From assembly GCF_000397065.2 (NCBI RefSeq), contig NZ_KE007306.1, positions 1,154,166-1,218,165 of the forward strand: a DNA stretch of 64,000 nt, given 5' to 3'. Shown piece after piece: positions 25,801 to 35,765 of the stretch. The notes beneath the pieces are model-generated. The model did not search any database and was not told where the DNA came from. It saw only the letters and a list, made by a program, of their open reading frames with translations. Numbering within the stretch: position 1 is the first letter of the stretch; the number at the start of each line of letters is the position of its first letter. The position numbers and the translations under genes are program-made. This DNA is from Marinobacter lipolyticus SM19. Lineage in GTDB: Bacteria; Pseudomonadota; Gammaproteobacteria; Pseudomonadales; Oleiphilaceae.

Positions 25801-26584
25801 GATTGTGGTGACCAGTGGAATTGGCAATGCCTAACTTGTCCAGTCGCAACTTGAGCTGCAGCAGCTCCCCCCTGTATTGGGTGTCGGCCTTGGTGACCAT
25901 CACCCGGATCGTCAGCCAGTCTTCGAACTCCCCCTTATCCACCACCGATAGTTCAGAGCCGGGAAATCCTTTGGGGGCGGGTTTGAGGGGTGACTCCAGA
26001 CTTTGTGCCATCTGGTGCCAAATCACCCGCTGCCGGGCCTGGAGCTGGCCGGAAGCATCCATGTACTCATTGGCCATCTGATCGCTGCAGGCTTTCTGAG
26101 CCGCCTGCTTCAGCGCCACGATCATCTGCGCGAGACAGCTATCCATCAGCGGTTCAATAAACTGGACAACCGCACGGGCGGACTGGTGGAGGATAAACTG
26201 CACCCGATCACTGGGTGCGCGAAGGGCGGCGCGCTCCTGATGGCGGCTGCCACCACACTGCTTCAGCATCGCACTGACAGCATCAGGATTGGCACGGATA
26301 AAATGCACCCCCATCGCGCCTTCAATGCGTCGAACGATACTGACATGCAACTCGTGACGGCGGTTCCCGTCGGCGGAGCGGAAACGAACGGTGATTTCGT
26401 CGGGGGCACCCCGGGCTATCGCGCGCTCCAGCTTGCGCGACGTTTCTCCAGAGTAACGAATAAACAACCCTTCAGCACAAAAATCCGCAATCTGACAGGG
26501 CCACGCCTCCCCTGCCCCAAGGTCCAGCTGGGCCGCAAGTTTGATCGGCTGTCGGGGGCTTGTGCGACGTTCTCTGGGATCCAT
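22817..26584 (-). CDS. PilZ-DUF1631-GGDEF-EAL protein with degenerate catalytic motifs
   Basis: A 1255-residue cytoplasmic protein. An N-terminal PilZ-like domain (RRTSPRQPIKLAA, then DFCAEGLFIR) is followed by a long helical DUF1631 region (to about residue 830), then GGDEF and EAL domains. The diguanylate cyclase signature is SGNEF rather than GGDEF. In the EAL domain the first motif is YEVLI, the ExTE motif survives (FEITEATA), but the metal-binding DD of DDFGTG has become GN (LGNFGSG). Both domains are therefore predicted to be catalytically weak or dead, pointing to a c-di-GMP receptor or scaffold like FimX or LapD. Divergent from the lipoprotein peptidase gene at 26745. Confidence 0.88.
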   Translation of the reverse strand: MDPRERRTSPRQPIKLAAQLDLGAGEAWPCQIADFCAEGLFIRYSGETSRKLERAIARGAPDEITVRFRSADGNRRHELHVSIVRRIEGAMGVHFIRANPDAVSAMLKQCGGSRHQERAALRAPSDRVQFILHQSARAVVQFIEPLMDSCLAQMIVALKQAAQKACSDQMANEYMDASGQLQARQRVIWHQMAQSLESPLKPAPKGFPGSELSVVDKGEFEDWLTIRVMVTKADTQYRGELLQLKLRLDKLGIANSTGHHNPLGPSLVCESFHAGLSHLKASREVEKVCLKVFEQSVLQQLNPLYQELNNILIRHGVMPDLDLSKYLSERSTESDDRVREVATSQAKAKNESRQHTASVTSAALDSGQRSGGATSGKTAPAEFRSYANAAQTAFATVRNLIGTLAASRQARGDTEPLAFAPNARPLSVGELHRELQHLQVESPASSDEPGSLRERVVEHIRDSGDVALNDEQQETLDVVDRFFRSVVESPKLSDYAQSRVRQLEVPVLKVVMRDPAFFDDQESPVRGVMNRLAQLGVKGGRINPVVQRRVDELIHRIVTDFEQDTGVFEATVQELDTLIDRQNLVYRRNVERVTAAAEGAQKVSDSKAAVTEVLNRKLAGRKVPKALLSLLEGGWRDLLSLTWIRQGPDSQLWQDYLSVIDLLLAFADDPRAGINLPELLRVIQDGLSSISSNHMPSSQIREELKQFLVRRTDKPPEMVEMPPVQTEDDKRKVLSERERRSLQRWVQRAQQLRTGDWLRDQEDPEDPQYIRLVWIARGFSRFVFVNHQGMRVVELDLDALARQMRKGVVVPDAQYERPLVDESLDRMVRKVYDQLSWASTHDELTGLLGRREFERMLDQQLARHEDERALVRLDLRQFRLLNDTAGYQAGDDALRKVADLLRDRVGDGMPLARLSGNEFAWLLPAESALATAQAIVADIEATEFAFDDRCYKLSASVGLVPELPALTAAERWLRASEHALKASKAQGNGRVIEYSPDATDQSRQEQIAAKVASLGNLDEERMLLRCQKIIPLHANTRMLSQYEVLISMYDDRGELITGSDFVRMAERYDRMQVVDRWVVGRMLDWLHDKAPDPDHLGGVCINLSGYSLNDQSLLEFIYDKLSQKEAPIERLWFEITEATAINDVNLLAEFMSEMKELGCRFCLGNFGSGPVSFQLMRSLPVDLIKLDSVFTNQVDINETDRAMVQSMVDMAHYMKREVIASQVESREVLDMLRHLGVDYAQGFVIEKPRLLDSLH

Positions 26585-26744
26585 GAACTACCTGATATTC
26601 GGCAATGACAGAGTGATTGACTCATCCACCCTGACCAGCGTCCCTGAAAAGGTGGCCAGAGCCACCTGCTACTATACGGGGAACATGTCTGTAATATAGT
26701 GGACAACCCCGTTGCGAGACAGCCTCACCATAACATTGTGAACC

Positions 26745-27815
26745 ATGATACAGCTTAATCAGATCTATCTTCTTTTGCTACTGGTAACCGTGCTCCCAGG
26801 GTGTTCGACCATTGGCTACTACAGCCAGGCGATTAGTGGTCACGTCTCGTTAATGCTGGCCGCTCAGCCGATCGACCACCTGGTGGCCGATCCCGACACC
26901 GATACTGAACTGAAACGCAAGCTGACCCTGGCGAACCAGGCTCGACGCTTCGCCGAGAATCGGCTCGCTCTGCCCACAGGGGATGCCTATACCGACTACT
27001 CCGAACTGGGTAGACCCTGGGTCGTGGTCAACCTCGTGGCGGTACCGGAATTCTCCCTCACCCCCCATCAATGGTGCTATCCGGTACTCGGGTGCCAGGC
27101 TTACCGGGGTTATTTCAACCTTGACGGGGCACGAACAGAGCAGCGTCAATTCCAAGAACTCGGCTATGACACTTTCATCGGCGGCGTGACCGCCTATTCA
27201 ACCCTGGGCTGGTTTGACGACCCACTCCACAGCGGATTCACGAGCCTGTCCGATGATCGCATGGTCGCACTGATATTCCATGAACTGGCCCATCGAGTGC
27301 TCTACATCGACGAAGACACCGCGTTCAACGAGAGCTTTGCTACCGCCGTGGAACTGGAAGGTCTTCGGCTGTGGCTGGAGAAGCGGGGCGAGGGCAAACA
27401 ATTCGAAGCCGCAGTGCAACGTCAGGCACAGCGTAATCAGACCCTGGCCATGGTGGAGAAAACGTCCCGGGAGCTCGAAGCCCTTTACCAACGCAAGGGA
27501 GAGCTAACCAGGGACGCCATGAGGCAGCAAAAAGAACAGCTGTTCGCGGAACTGGTCAGCGAATACAACCGGCGGGCCATGCACTGGGAGGAGCCCGGGC
27601 CATTGGGGAAACAGCTTGAGTCACTCAACAACGCCAACATTGCCCTGTTCCGTCAATACAACCAGTACGTCCCGGGCTTTCGACAATTGCTGAAAGAACA
27701 GGATTACCGCTTTGACGACTTTTTTGACCGGGTCATGGCGCTGTCTGAACAGGACGAAGAACAACGTGTACAGATACTCGAGCAGCTATCACAGCGCTTT
27801 GACGAATACCTTTGA
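26745..27815 (+). CDS. Predicted aminopeptidase lipoprotein (COG4324-like)
   Basis: A 356-residue lipoprotein with signal sequence and lipobox LPGC (Cys20). It carries the zinc-peptidase motif HELAH (179-183) and a downstream glutamate in NESFATAVELEG (Glu196) suited as the third metal ligand, a gluzincin-like arrangement. This matches the predicted aminopeptidase family COG4324, whose physiological substrate is not known to me. The C-terminal ~130 residues are mostly helical and charged. It is divergent from the PilZ/GGDEF/EAL gene. Its 3' end overlaps the convergent argA by 27 bases. Confidence 0.85.
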   Translation: MIQLNQIYLLLLLVTVLPGCSTIGYYSQAISGHVSLMLAAQPIDHLVADPDTDTELKRKLTLANQARRFAENRLALPTGDAYTDYSELGRPWVVVNLVAVPEFSLTPHQWCYPVLGCQAYRGYFNLDGARTEQRQFQELGYDTFIGGVTAYSTLGWFDDPLHSGFTSLSDDRMVALIFHELAHRVLYIDEDTAFNESFATAVELEGLRLWLEKRGEGKQFEAAVQRQAQRNQTLAMVEKTSRELEALYQRKGELTRDAMRQQKEQLFAELVSEYNRRAMHWEEPGPLGKQLESLNNANIALFRQYNQYVPGFRQLLKEQDYRFDDFFDRVMALSEQDEEQRVQILEQLSQRFDEYL

Positions 27816-29096
27816 ATTACGCTGGGTGTTATACGACGCCAGTTTTGGCCCCGGCAACGCCTGCACTGTAGAGGGCTGGAAGCCCCGCTCCCGGAACCAG
27901 TGTTCCGTCTGGGTCGTCAGCACAAACAACCGCTGAACGCCCTGCCCGCGTGCCAGCTTTTCAACCATTGCGAGTATATCGTCCCCCCGCCCGGAACGAC
28001 GATAGTTCGGATCCACCGCAAAGCACGACAACTCACCCGCGCCTTCATCAGGATAATGATACAGCGCGGCGCACCCGACAATGGTGCCGTCCCGCTCTGC
28101 GACCACGAACCGGTCAATTTCTGTTTCCAGCATCTCCCGCGAGCGGCGCACCAGAATGCCCTGCTCTTCCAGTGGCTGAATCAGTTCCAGCACCCCACCA
28201 ATATCCTCCACCCGGGCCTGGCGGATCTGCTCGTAATGGTCACCACTGACCAGCGTACCGGAACCATCACGGGTGAACAGTTCCTCCAGCAGCGCACCGT
28301 CATTCACGTAGCTGATGATGTGGGACCGCCGCACGCCTTTGACGCAGGCGTCGCAGGCGGCCTTCAGTAATGCCGCATCGTGGCCGGTGACAGCGCCTGC
28401 GGCCAGCCGTTCATTGGCCTGTCGTGCGGACAATTCGCGAATCAGTGAGCCATCAGACTCCAGTAGCCCCTGATCGTCGATGAACATGATCAGCTTTTCA
28501 GCCTGCAGGGCCGCCGCCACCTGACTGCCGACGTCCTCGTAGGACAGGTTGAAGGCGTCTCCGGTGGGGGAATACCCCTGAGGCGGCAACAGGACGATAT
28601 GACCGAGCTCTAACAGCTTCTCGATGCCGGCTACATCCACCCGACGAACGCGACCGGTATACCCGAAATCGACACCGTCGAGAACGCCAACCGGGCGCGC
28701 AGCCACAAAATTGCCACCACTGACGCGAATGCGGGCATTGTGCATGGGCGAATTTACCAGCCCCATGGACAGCTGACTTTCCAGGTATGCTCGCAGCCCG
28801 CCGATCGCCTGCAACACCAGCGGCAATTGTTGTTCCCGGGTTACTCGCAGATCGCGATGAAATGACGACTCAACCCCGGCTTCATCCAGCCTCTGCTGAA
28901 TCTGAGGCCTGGCTCCGAACACGACCACCAGACGCACACCAAGACTGCTCAGTAGCGCGATGTCATGGATAATGTTGATGAAGTTTTCATGGGCGATCGC
29001 ATCCCCGCCGATGGTCAACACCACTGTGCGCCCACGATGGGTGTTGATATAAGGGGAAGAATGGCGGAACCCATGCAGCCAGTCGTTAGATTTCAA
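27789..29096 (-). CDS. argA: Amino-acid N-acetyltransferase (N-acetylglutamate synthase)
   Basis: A 435-residue classical ArgA, the first enzyme of arginine synthesis (glutamate plus acetyl-CoA to N-acetylglutamate). The first ~290 residues are an amino-acid-kinase-like domain that binds the feedback inhibitor arginine (TIGGDAIAHENFINIIHDIALL). The last ~140 are a GNAT acetyltransferase (AVDPNYRRSGRGDDILAMVEK). The start codon appears to be TTG at 29096, six bases after AGGAG; no ATG or GTG fits. It lies 24 bases downstream of argE on the same strand. Confidence 0.95.
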   Translation of the reverse strand: MKSNDWLHGFRHSSPYINTHRGRTVVLTIGGDAIAHENFINIIHDIALLSSLGVRLVVVFGARPQIQQRLDEAGVESSFHRDLRVTREQQLPLVLQAIGGLRAYLESQLSMGLVNSPMHNARIRVSGGNFVAARPVGVLDGVDFGYTGRVRRVDVAGIEKLLELGHIVLLPPQGYSPTGDAFNLSYEDVGSQVAAALQAEKLIMFIDDQGLLESDGSLIRELSARQANERLAAGAVTGHDAALLKAACDACVKGVRRSHIISYVNDGALLEELFTRDGSGTLVSGDHYEQIRQARVEDIGGVLELIQPLEEQGILVRRSREMLETEIDRFVVAERDGTIVGCAALYHYPDEGAGELSCFAVDPNYRRSGRGDDILAMVEKLARGQGVQRLFVLTTQTEHWFRERGFQPSTVQALPGPKLASYNTQRNSKVFVKAL

Positions 29097-29120
29097 TCGT
29101 TTCTCCTGATGACCTGCATC

Positions 29121-30290
29121 TTACAGGCAAAACTGTTTGATCAATCCGTTGAGGATACGTACGGTCGGATCAAGCTGCGACAGTTCCAGAAACTCGTCCG
29201 GTTGGTGCGCCTGATCAATCGATCCTGGCCCCATGACCAGTGTTTCCAGCCCCAGCTTCTGCAGCCAGGGTGCCTCGGTAGCAAACGCCACGGCATGGGC
29301 GGTATGACCGGTCAATTTCTCACAGGCCCTGACCAGCTGCGCATCCGCGGGCGTTTCGAACGGCGGCACGCCATCAAACAACGGCTCAAACACCATGGAC
29401 AGCTCGCGACGCTCAGCAACCGGCTGCAGTTTGTCGAGGATTGTCTGGCGCAGGGATGCCATATCCATCCCCGGCAGGGGCCGCAAATCAAAATGCAACT
29501 CACAGTTGGCACAGATCCGGTTGGGATTATCGCCACCATGAATGCATCCCAGGTTCATGGTCGGTACCTCAACCCTGAAATTCGGGTTCCGGTATTTCTC
29601 CTGCCAGAAAGAGCGCAGGGACAATAGCTCTCCCAGCGCTTCGTGCATTCCTTCCAGGGCGTTGCGGCCAAGGGAGGGATCTGAGGAATGACCGGACTGG
29701 CCCTCGAACGCCAGCCGCTCCATCATGATGCCCTTGTGCATTCGTACCGGCCTGAGATTGGTCGGCTCCCCGATTACCGCGTAACGGGCTTGAGGGCGCC
29801 CCGCTTCCGCCAGGGCCCTGGCACCGTTCATCGAGCTTTCCTCATCCGCCGTAGCCAGGATGATCAGCGGCTGCTTCAGATTCTTGTCGGCAAACTCGCG
29901 AGCCGCCTCAATGGCGAGCGGAAAAAACCCTTTCATATCGCAGGTACCCAATCCGTACCATCGATCATCACGCTCGGTCAGGGTGAAAGGGTCGCTCTGC
30001 CAGCGCTTATCGTCAAAAGGCACGGTATCGGTGTGCCCGGACAACACCAACCCACCCGGCCCACTGCCCAGGGTGGCAATCATGTTGAACTTGCCTGGCA
30101 TGCCAGGCACTTCCATCAGCTCCACCGAGAACCCCAGCGGCTCCAGCCATTCCGCCAACGTTCTTACTACCGCCTCGTTGCTGTGATCCCAGTCCGGTGT
30201 TGCACTGCTGATGGATGGCAGGGCAATCAGTCGGGTCAGCATCTCGCGGATACCGGGAACCACGTCGGCTTTGTTCGTGGACTCAGACAT
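29121..30290 (-). CDS. argE: Acetylornithine deacetylase
   Basis: A 389-residue M20-family metallohydrolase that releases ornithine and acetate from N-acetylornithine. Metal-site motifs are visible: LSGHTDTVPFDDKRW (His and first bridging Asp), the catalytic acidic pair in LATADEESSMNGA, and a C-terminal histidine in GPGSIDQAHQPDEF. The start was placed at 30290, eight bases after AGGA; the ATG at 30320 would run into the previous gene. The presence of argE shows that the window encodes the linear acetyl-removal route rather than only the ArgJ recycling route. Confidence 0.93.
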   Translation of the reverse strand: MSESTNKADVVPGIREMLTRLIALPSISSATPDWDHSNEAVVRTLAEWLEPLGFSVELMEVPGMPGKFNMIATLGSGPGGLVLSGHTDTVPFDDKRWQSDPFTLTERDDRWYGLGTCDMKGFFPLAIEAAREFADKNLKQPLIILATADEESSMNGARALAEAGRPQARYAVIGEPTNLRPVRMHKGIMMERLAFEGQSGHSSDPSLGRNALEGMHEALGELLSLRSFWQEKYRNPNFRVEVPTMNLGCIHGGDNPNRICANCELHFDLRPLPGMDMASLRQTILDKLQPVAERRELSMVFEPLFDGVPPFETPADAQLVRACEKLTGHTAHAVAFATEAPWLQKLGLETLVMGPGSIDQAHQPDEFLELSQLDPTVRILNGLIKQFCL

Positions 30291-30316
30291 ATCAGAATTC
30301 CTGGCCCGTTCAGGGG

Positions 30317-31558
30317 TCACCGGGTCTGGCCACGCTGCCAGACCTCAAACATATCGATTGCACGAATCATCATTGGATAGGCGATTTCGCCACCACCGAC
30401 CGTTCGGGCAACCTCCAGGGTCTGCTCGCCTACACTAACCAGCCGGCCCTCAACCACATTGTCATTGGACAGCGTAACTCTCACTGTGTGCCCAATCCAA
30501 CGGCCGGCTTTCGCCACCTCCGCAGGGTACCAACCAGCCATCCGGTTATTCGTGTCTTCCGGTACTACAGGCTGCAATGCCTTCTCGGAAACCACCGGCT
30601 CCGGTGGTTCAACCTCCTTCAAATAGACATCCGGCACCGCCTGACCATTGTAACTGACCCGCAGCCCGAGGGGGCGTTCCTGCTCGACACGCTGCACGGG
30701 TACGCCAACGATTGGCTGTTCGGGATCCAGCACTAACGTCAGTTCACCACCCTCGGTCAACCACTGCCGGTATAGTGCCAGCAACTGGGCACTGGCTTCG
30801 TAGCCGCGGGCATTCAATGCCTGGCGGAAGGCATCCATGACGATACTGGTCCATTCGGTGGTCGCCACCGAGGACTCACGGGCACAGTAGGCTGCAACCC
30901 GGCGCATCAGACCACCGTCGCGTAGGGTCACGGTCATCGGACCGTCACCGCCCTGCACCATTCGTTCGCGATTCATGACGTCCACCCGCGCCCCGGGCCA
31001 GTTGATCTCCAGGCTACCGGTGCTCGCAGTCGTCAGTTCCAGATACAACCGTTCAGGAGTTTGACGGATCAGGGCTTCACCGGCGATGCCATTCACGCCC
31101 ATGCGGACAAGGTCTCCGCTCCCCAACTGCTGGCGATGGTCGGGACCACACACGGGGGCAAACAACGCCGGGGTCGCCTCTCCGGAAGTGGTGACCCAGT
31201 TACGGAACATCGTCGCTTCCAGGCTCAATTCGACATTTTCGGCCCGCAGGGACCAGGCGGCCGGCACACGGCCAGGGTCCGCCAGAACCATCAGGAGTGC
31301 CAGCGGCGAGCCTGCATCAAACACCAGCCGGCCGATGTCCACCGACTGTGCCAGGCGGAAGTCCTGATAACTGGCACCGATCAACAACAGACGTCCTTCT
31401 ATTCCGGAGCTGATCCTGCCCCGCTCAATGACCCCGATGCTCTCCATCGCATCCCTGGCTTCAGCCAGACGCTGGTCAGCCAGCCACCAGACCGCCGCCT
31501 TGAACAACAGCCAGCCCAGCAGAACCACAACAACAATAAAGGTCAGCAGGCGTTTCAT
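30317..31558 (-). CDS. Membrane-anchored hypothetical protein with Sm-like C-terminal segment
   Basis: A 413-residue protein with one N-terminal membrane anchor (residues 4-28) and a long extracytoplasmic domain containing a few cysteines (APVCGPDHRQQLGSGD, AAYCARESS). After a proline- and glutamate-rich linker, the last ~60 residues (GHTVRVTLSNDNVVEGRLV, then LEVARTVGGGEIAYPM) resemble an Sm/LSm-like beta-barrel. I do not recognise the full protein. It sits between argB and argE, with gaps of 72 and 26 bases, so it is probably cotranscribed with arginine genes without an evident biosynthetic role. Confidence 0.75.
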   Translation of the reverse strand: MKRLLTFIVVVVLLGWLLFKAAVWWLADQRLAEARDAMESIGVIERGRISSGIEGRLLLIGASYQDFRLAQSVDIGRLVFDAGSPLALLMVLADPGRVPAAWSLRAENVELSLEATMFRNWVTTSGEATPALFAPVCGPDHRQQLGSGDLVRMGVNGIAGEALIRQTPERLYLELTTASTGSLEINWPGARVDVMNRERMVQGGDGPMTVTLRDGGLMRRVAAYCARESSVATTEWTSIVMDAFRQALNARGYEASAQLLALYRQWLTEGGELTLVLDPEQPIVGVPVQRVEQERPLGLRVSYNGQAVPDVYLKEVEPPEPVVSEKALQPVVPEDTNNRMAGWYPAEVAKAGRWIGHTVRVTLSNDNVVEGRLVSVGEQTLEVARTVGGGEIAYPMMIRAIDMFEVWQRGQTR

Positions 31559-31630
31559 TCATTTATCCTTGTGTCCGACCGGGATTGGCCCGCCAGACTG
31601 CACCACCACATGCCAGCTCTGAGGGCTGTT

Positions 31631-32548
<918 letters not shown>

Positions 32549-32552
32549 TCAA

Positions 32553-35174
32553 TTAAAAGTCTGCACGAAGGTCAGGAGCGACTATCTTCAGCTGGTCGCG
32601 GAAAACGCTCTTGATCCGCTCCAGAGCCTCTTCGGTTTCTGCCTCAAACCGGAGCACCAACACCGGTGTGGTGTTGGAAGCACGACACAGGCCCCAGCCA
32701 TCGGCGTAATCCACCCGGATTCCATCAATGGTGCTGATGCTACCATCACCGAATTTACCCTCGCTGCCCAGACGCTCCACCAACTGGAACTTACTGTCTT
32801 CAGTGACTTCGACATTCAGTTCCGGGGTACTGATATCTTCCGGGAAGTCCTCGAACACCTCGTCACTGTGACGATCCTCAACCCCGAGGATCTCCAGCAG
32901 ACGCGCCGCCGAGTAAAGACCATCATCAAATCCATACCAGCGCTCACCAAAGAAGATGTGCCCGCTCATCTCTCCGGCCAGCAGAGCTCCGGTTTCCTTC
33001 ATCTTGGCCTTCATCAGGGAATGACCGGTTTTCCACATGATCGGGCGACCGCCCGCCTCGGAAATCACCCCTGCCAGACGCCGACTGCACTTCACGTCAT
33101 ACAACACATCGGCGCCAGGATTGCGGGACACGACATCCCTGGCAAACAGCATCAACAGACGGTCAGGCCAGATAATCTTGCCACTGTTGGTGACCACCCC
33201 GAGGCGATCCCCATCACCATCAAATGCAAGCCCAATATCCGCTTGTTCAGACTTCACCCGTGCAATCAGGTCCACCAGGTTGTCAGGCTTACCCGGATCC
33301 GGATGATGATTGGGGAAATCGCCATCCACCTCACAGTAGAGAGGAATCACCTCACAGCCAAGCTCTTCCACCAATATGGGTGCGAGTTCACCGGCAATAC
33401 CGTTGCCAGCGTCAAGCACCACTTTCAATGGCGCGGCGACGGCAATGTCCCCGACGATCCTGTCCAGATAGGCACGACGTACATCTTCCGACGATTGTGC
33501 GCCCTGACCGCTGACCAAGTCTCCGGTCTGGGTGCGCTGGTAAAGCTTCTGGATGGCGTCCCCGGAGAGTGTGTCTCCCCCCAGCATAATTTTCAGGCCG
33601 TTATAGTTGGCGGGGTTATGGCTTCCAGTCACCATGACACCAGACCCGGTTTGCAGGTGATGGGTGGCAAAATACAACACCGGTGTGGGTACGGCGCCCA
33701 CGTGAATCACGTTACATCCGGCAGACATAATGCCCCGTGCCAGGGCGTCGGCCAGATCCGGACTCGAATGCCGCCCGTCATAACCAATACAAAGGCTGTC
33801 TATGCCACGCTCTGCTGCTTCACTGCCGATGGCCCGGCCAATAACCTGAACGATCTCCTCCGACAGGGTTTCGCCGACAATACCCCGAATGTCATAGGCA
33901 CGGAAGATGCCTGCTGATATGTCGACCTGGGGCAGAGTCACTTCCTCCACTGCAGGGGCATTCGAATCATCGTCATCAGCGCCACTTCCGAGGCCCAGGA
34001 CATCATCGTCACCGTCCAGCATGTCGATATCCAGCATGTCCTTGTCCTGGAACAACGGCTCATCAGTGGCGCTGTCTTCTCCCTCCGGAGTACCGGAACG
34101 CGTGGACTCCCCCTTCTTGACCACACGCTTATCCACCATCCGGGACAAGCGATGCAGCACCTCCCCCATTGAAGCCACCAGATCCCACTTCAATACTGGC
34201 AACTTGAGCCGCTCACCACTAAACACCTTATGGGCCCACTGGGTCAGTACCGATATATCCTGACGGAGACTGCGCTGGGCATTCCCCAGCACTACCCAGA
34301 CCACAATGGCGGCGACCAGGGCCGGAACCAGGATCAGGATCATGGCCAGGACGGCATTCAACACTGGCGCGGGCAACGAAGCGGGCTGGTAGCTGAGAGA
34401 CCACCCCGGCGCAGCCAGTGCCTGCTCCACCGTATCGCCACTACCAGTACCCCTGCTGACCACCACACGGGAAGAGCCATTGACACTTTGTACCAGCGCC
34501 ATTTTTCCGCCCAGCTCACGATTATTCACCGCCAGCAACGGCTGCAATTCGGACGCATCAAAGACCACCAGCATGCTGCCCGCCATGGCGCGGTTTTCGG
34601 GCTTGCGGATGGCGGCTGCCATCTGGAAGTACCACTGGCCGTCCCGCGGGAAGGCGTCGGGGTGAAGCGGCTTGCCGGATTCAGCCCGGCGTGCCAGGTC
34701 CAGGCCGGCAAAACCGAGGGTGTCAGAGCCACCAGTCCTGCGCGGGATATCTCCGTAGGGAAACAGGTGAACGGCCCGGACGTCCGGAAGGGTGCGGCCG
34801 AGTTCCTCAGCCACGGCATCTATCCCCTCACCGCTGTCGAGGGCCTCACGTACATGGCGCTGGACAGCAAGGCCTTCTACTGCAGATTGCAAGACAGCAA
34901 GGTGTTGGTTCATCCGACTGGCAGCTGCAACAACCTCCTGTGCCGCCAGACTGTCAGCGCGGCGCAATTCCGCTGGACCCAGCACCAGCAGATAGAGCAG
35001 GGCTGCTGCCAGCAGTCCTGCCAAAAGCACTGCGGCAGCCTGGACACCAGCCACGGCTCCCAGCCGCTTCAAGCGAGGCCCTTTGGCTTCCCGGCTTTTC
35101 AGCTTCTGCTTGCCAGCCGGCTGACCCGCTGTCTCCGTGGCAGCTTCGTCCGATTTCTTCCTACCCAGCTTCAT
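32553..35174 (-). CDS. algC: Phosphomannomutase/phosphoglucomutase with N-terminal membrane sensor-like extension
   Basis: From the ATG at 35174 (AGGA six bases upstream) the product is 873 residues. The C-terminal ~460 match AlgC: the phosphoserine loop MVTGSHNPANYNG, the metal site AFDGDGDRLG, the sugar loop GEMSGHIFF and the phosphate loop RASNTTPVL. It interconverts mannose or glucose 1- and 6-phosphates for exopolysaccharide and LPS. The first ~400 residues hold two membrane helices (about 40-65 and 250-278) around a periplasmic region, then a charged linker rich in Asp (DMLDIDMLDGDDDVLG). The longer frame up to 35474 overlaps dut and was rejected. Confidence 0.92.
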   Translation of the reverse strand: MKLGRKKSDEAATETAGQPAGKQKLKSREAKGPRLKRLGAVAGVQAAAVLLAGLLAAALLYLLVLGPAELRRADSLAAQEVVAAASRMNQHLAVLQSAVEGLAVQRHVREALDSGEGIDAVAEELGRTLPDVRAVHLFPYGDIPRRTGGSDTLGFAGLDLARRAESGKPLHPDAFPRDGQWYFQMAAAIRKPENRAMAGSMLVVFDASELQPLLAVNNRELGGKMALVQSVNGSSRVVVSRGTGSGDTVEQALAAPGWSLSYQPASLPAPVLNAVLAMILILVPALVAAIVVWVVLGNAQRSLRQDISVLTQWAHKVFSGERLKLPVLKWDLVASMGEVLHRLSRMVDKRVVKKGESTRSGTPEGEDSATDEPLFQDKDMLDIDMLDGDDDVLGLGSGADDDDSNAPAVEEVTLPQVDISAGIFRAYDIRGIVGETLSEEIVQVIGRAIGSEAAERGIDSLCIGYDGRHSSPDLADALARGIMSAGCNVIHVGAVPTPVLYFATHHLQTGSGVMVTGSHNPANYNGLKIMLGGDTLSGDAIQKLYQRTQTGDLVSGQGAQSSEDVRRAYLDRIVGDIAVAAPLKVVLDAGNGIAGELAPILVEELGCEVIPLYCEVDGDFPNHHPDPGKPDNLVDLIARVKSEQADIGLAFDGDGDRLGVVTNSGKIIWPDRLLMLFARDVVSRNPGADVLYDVKCSRRLAGVISEAGGRPIMWKTGHSLMKAKMKETGALLAGEMSGHIFFGERWYGFDDGLYSAARLLEILGVEDRHSDEVFEDFPEDISTPELNVEVTEDSKFQLVERLGSEGKFGDGSISTIDGIRVDYADGWGLCRASNTTPVLVLRFEAETEEALERIKSVFRDQLKIVAPDLRADF

Positions 35175-35280
35175 AGTCCATCCTGTACTTATATTATTCG
35201 CCCGCGGCATTGAGTTACCCAAGTATAGACGTCGGGCAATGTCTCCGCGTTTACAGACTGTTACCGGCTCCGTTACCCCG

Positions 35281-35742
35281 TCAGAGGGTCCCCGTTGACC
35301 CAAAACCACCGGCGCCGCGGACGCTGGCATCAAACGACTCCACCACTTCGAAATCGGCCTGTACAACTGGCACCAGCACCAGTTGTGCCAGACGCTCCCC
35401 GACATCCACAGTGAAGTCGCTTTGCCCCCGGTTCCAGCAGGACACCATAAGCTCGCCCTGGTAATCGGAATCAATCAGTCCCACCAGGTTACCCAGTACG
35501 ATGCCGTGCTTATGCCCCAGACCGCTGCGGGGCAGAATCATGGCCGCCAGTGATGGATCGGCAATATGGATGGAAAGCCCGGTCCTGATCAGCTGGGTAT
35601 CTCCGGGCTTCAAGGTTAACGGTTCGTCCAGGCAGGCCCTCAGGTCCAGCCCTGCCGATCCGGCCGTGGCGTATTCCGGAAACGCAATGCTGTCCCCGAT
35701 GCGTGGGTCCAGAATGCGGACCTGGAAAGTTTGTCGTGTCAT
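35281..35742 (-). CDS. dut: dUTP diphosphatase
   Basis: A 153-residue trimeric dUTPase that hydrolyses dUTP to dUMP and pyrophosphate. All five motifs are present: [41 protein letters not shown] and the C-terminal P-loop-like [10 protein letters not shown]. The start at 35742 has AGGA seven bases upstream; an ATG at 35769 would overlap coaBC by four bases and is less likely. Located between coaBC and algC in the same orientation, the conserved coaBC-dut-algC order. Confidence 0.96.
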   Translation of the reverse strand: MTRQTFQVRILDPRIGDSIAFPEYATAGSAGLDLRACLDEPLTLKPGDTQLIRTGLSIHIADPSLAAMILPRSGLGHKHGIVLGNLVGLIDSDYQGELMVSCWNRGQSDFTVDVGERLAQLVLVPVVQADFEVVESFDASVRGAGGFGSTGTL

Positions 35743-35765
35743 GGAATTTCCTGTGCGAAGGTCTG

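Noticed and set aside
35175..35474. N-terminal extension of algC to 35474
   Set aside because: It overlaps dut, has no ribosome site, and the added residues resemble no family. The ATG at 35174 has a proper site.
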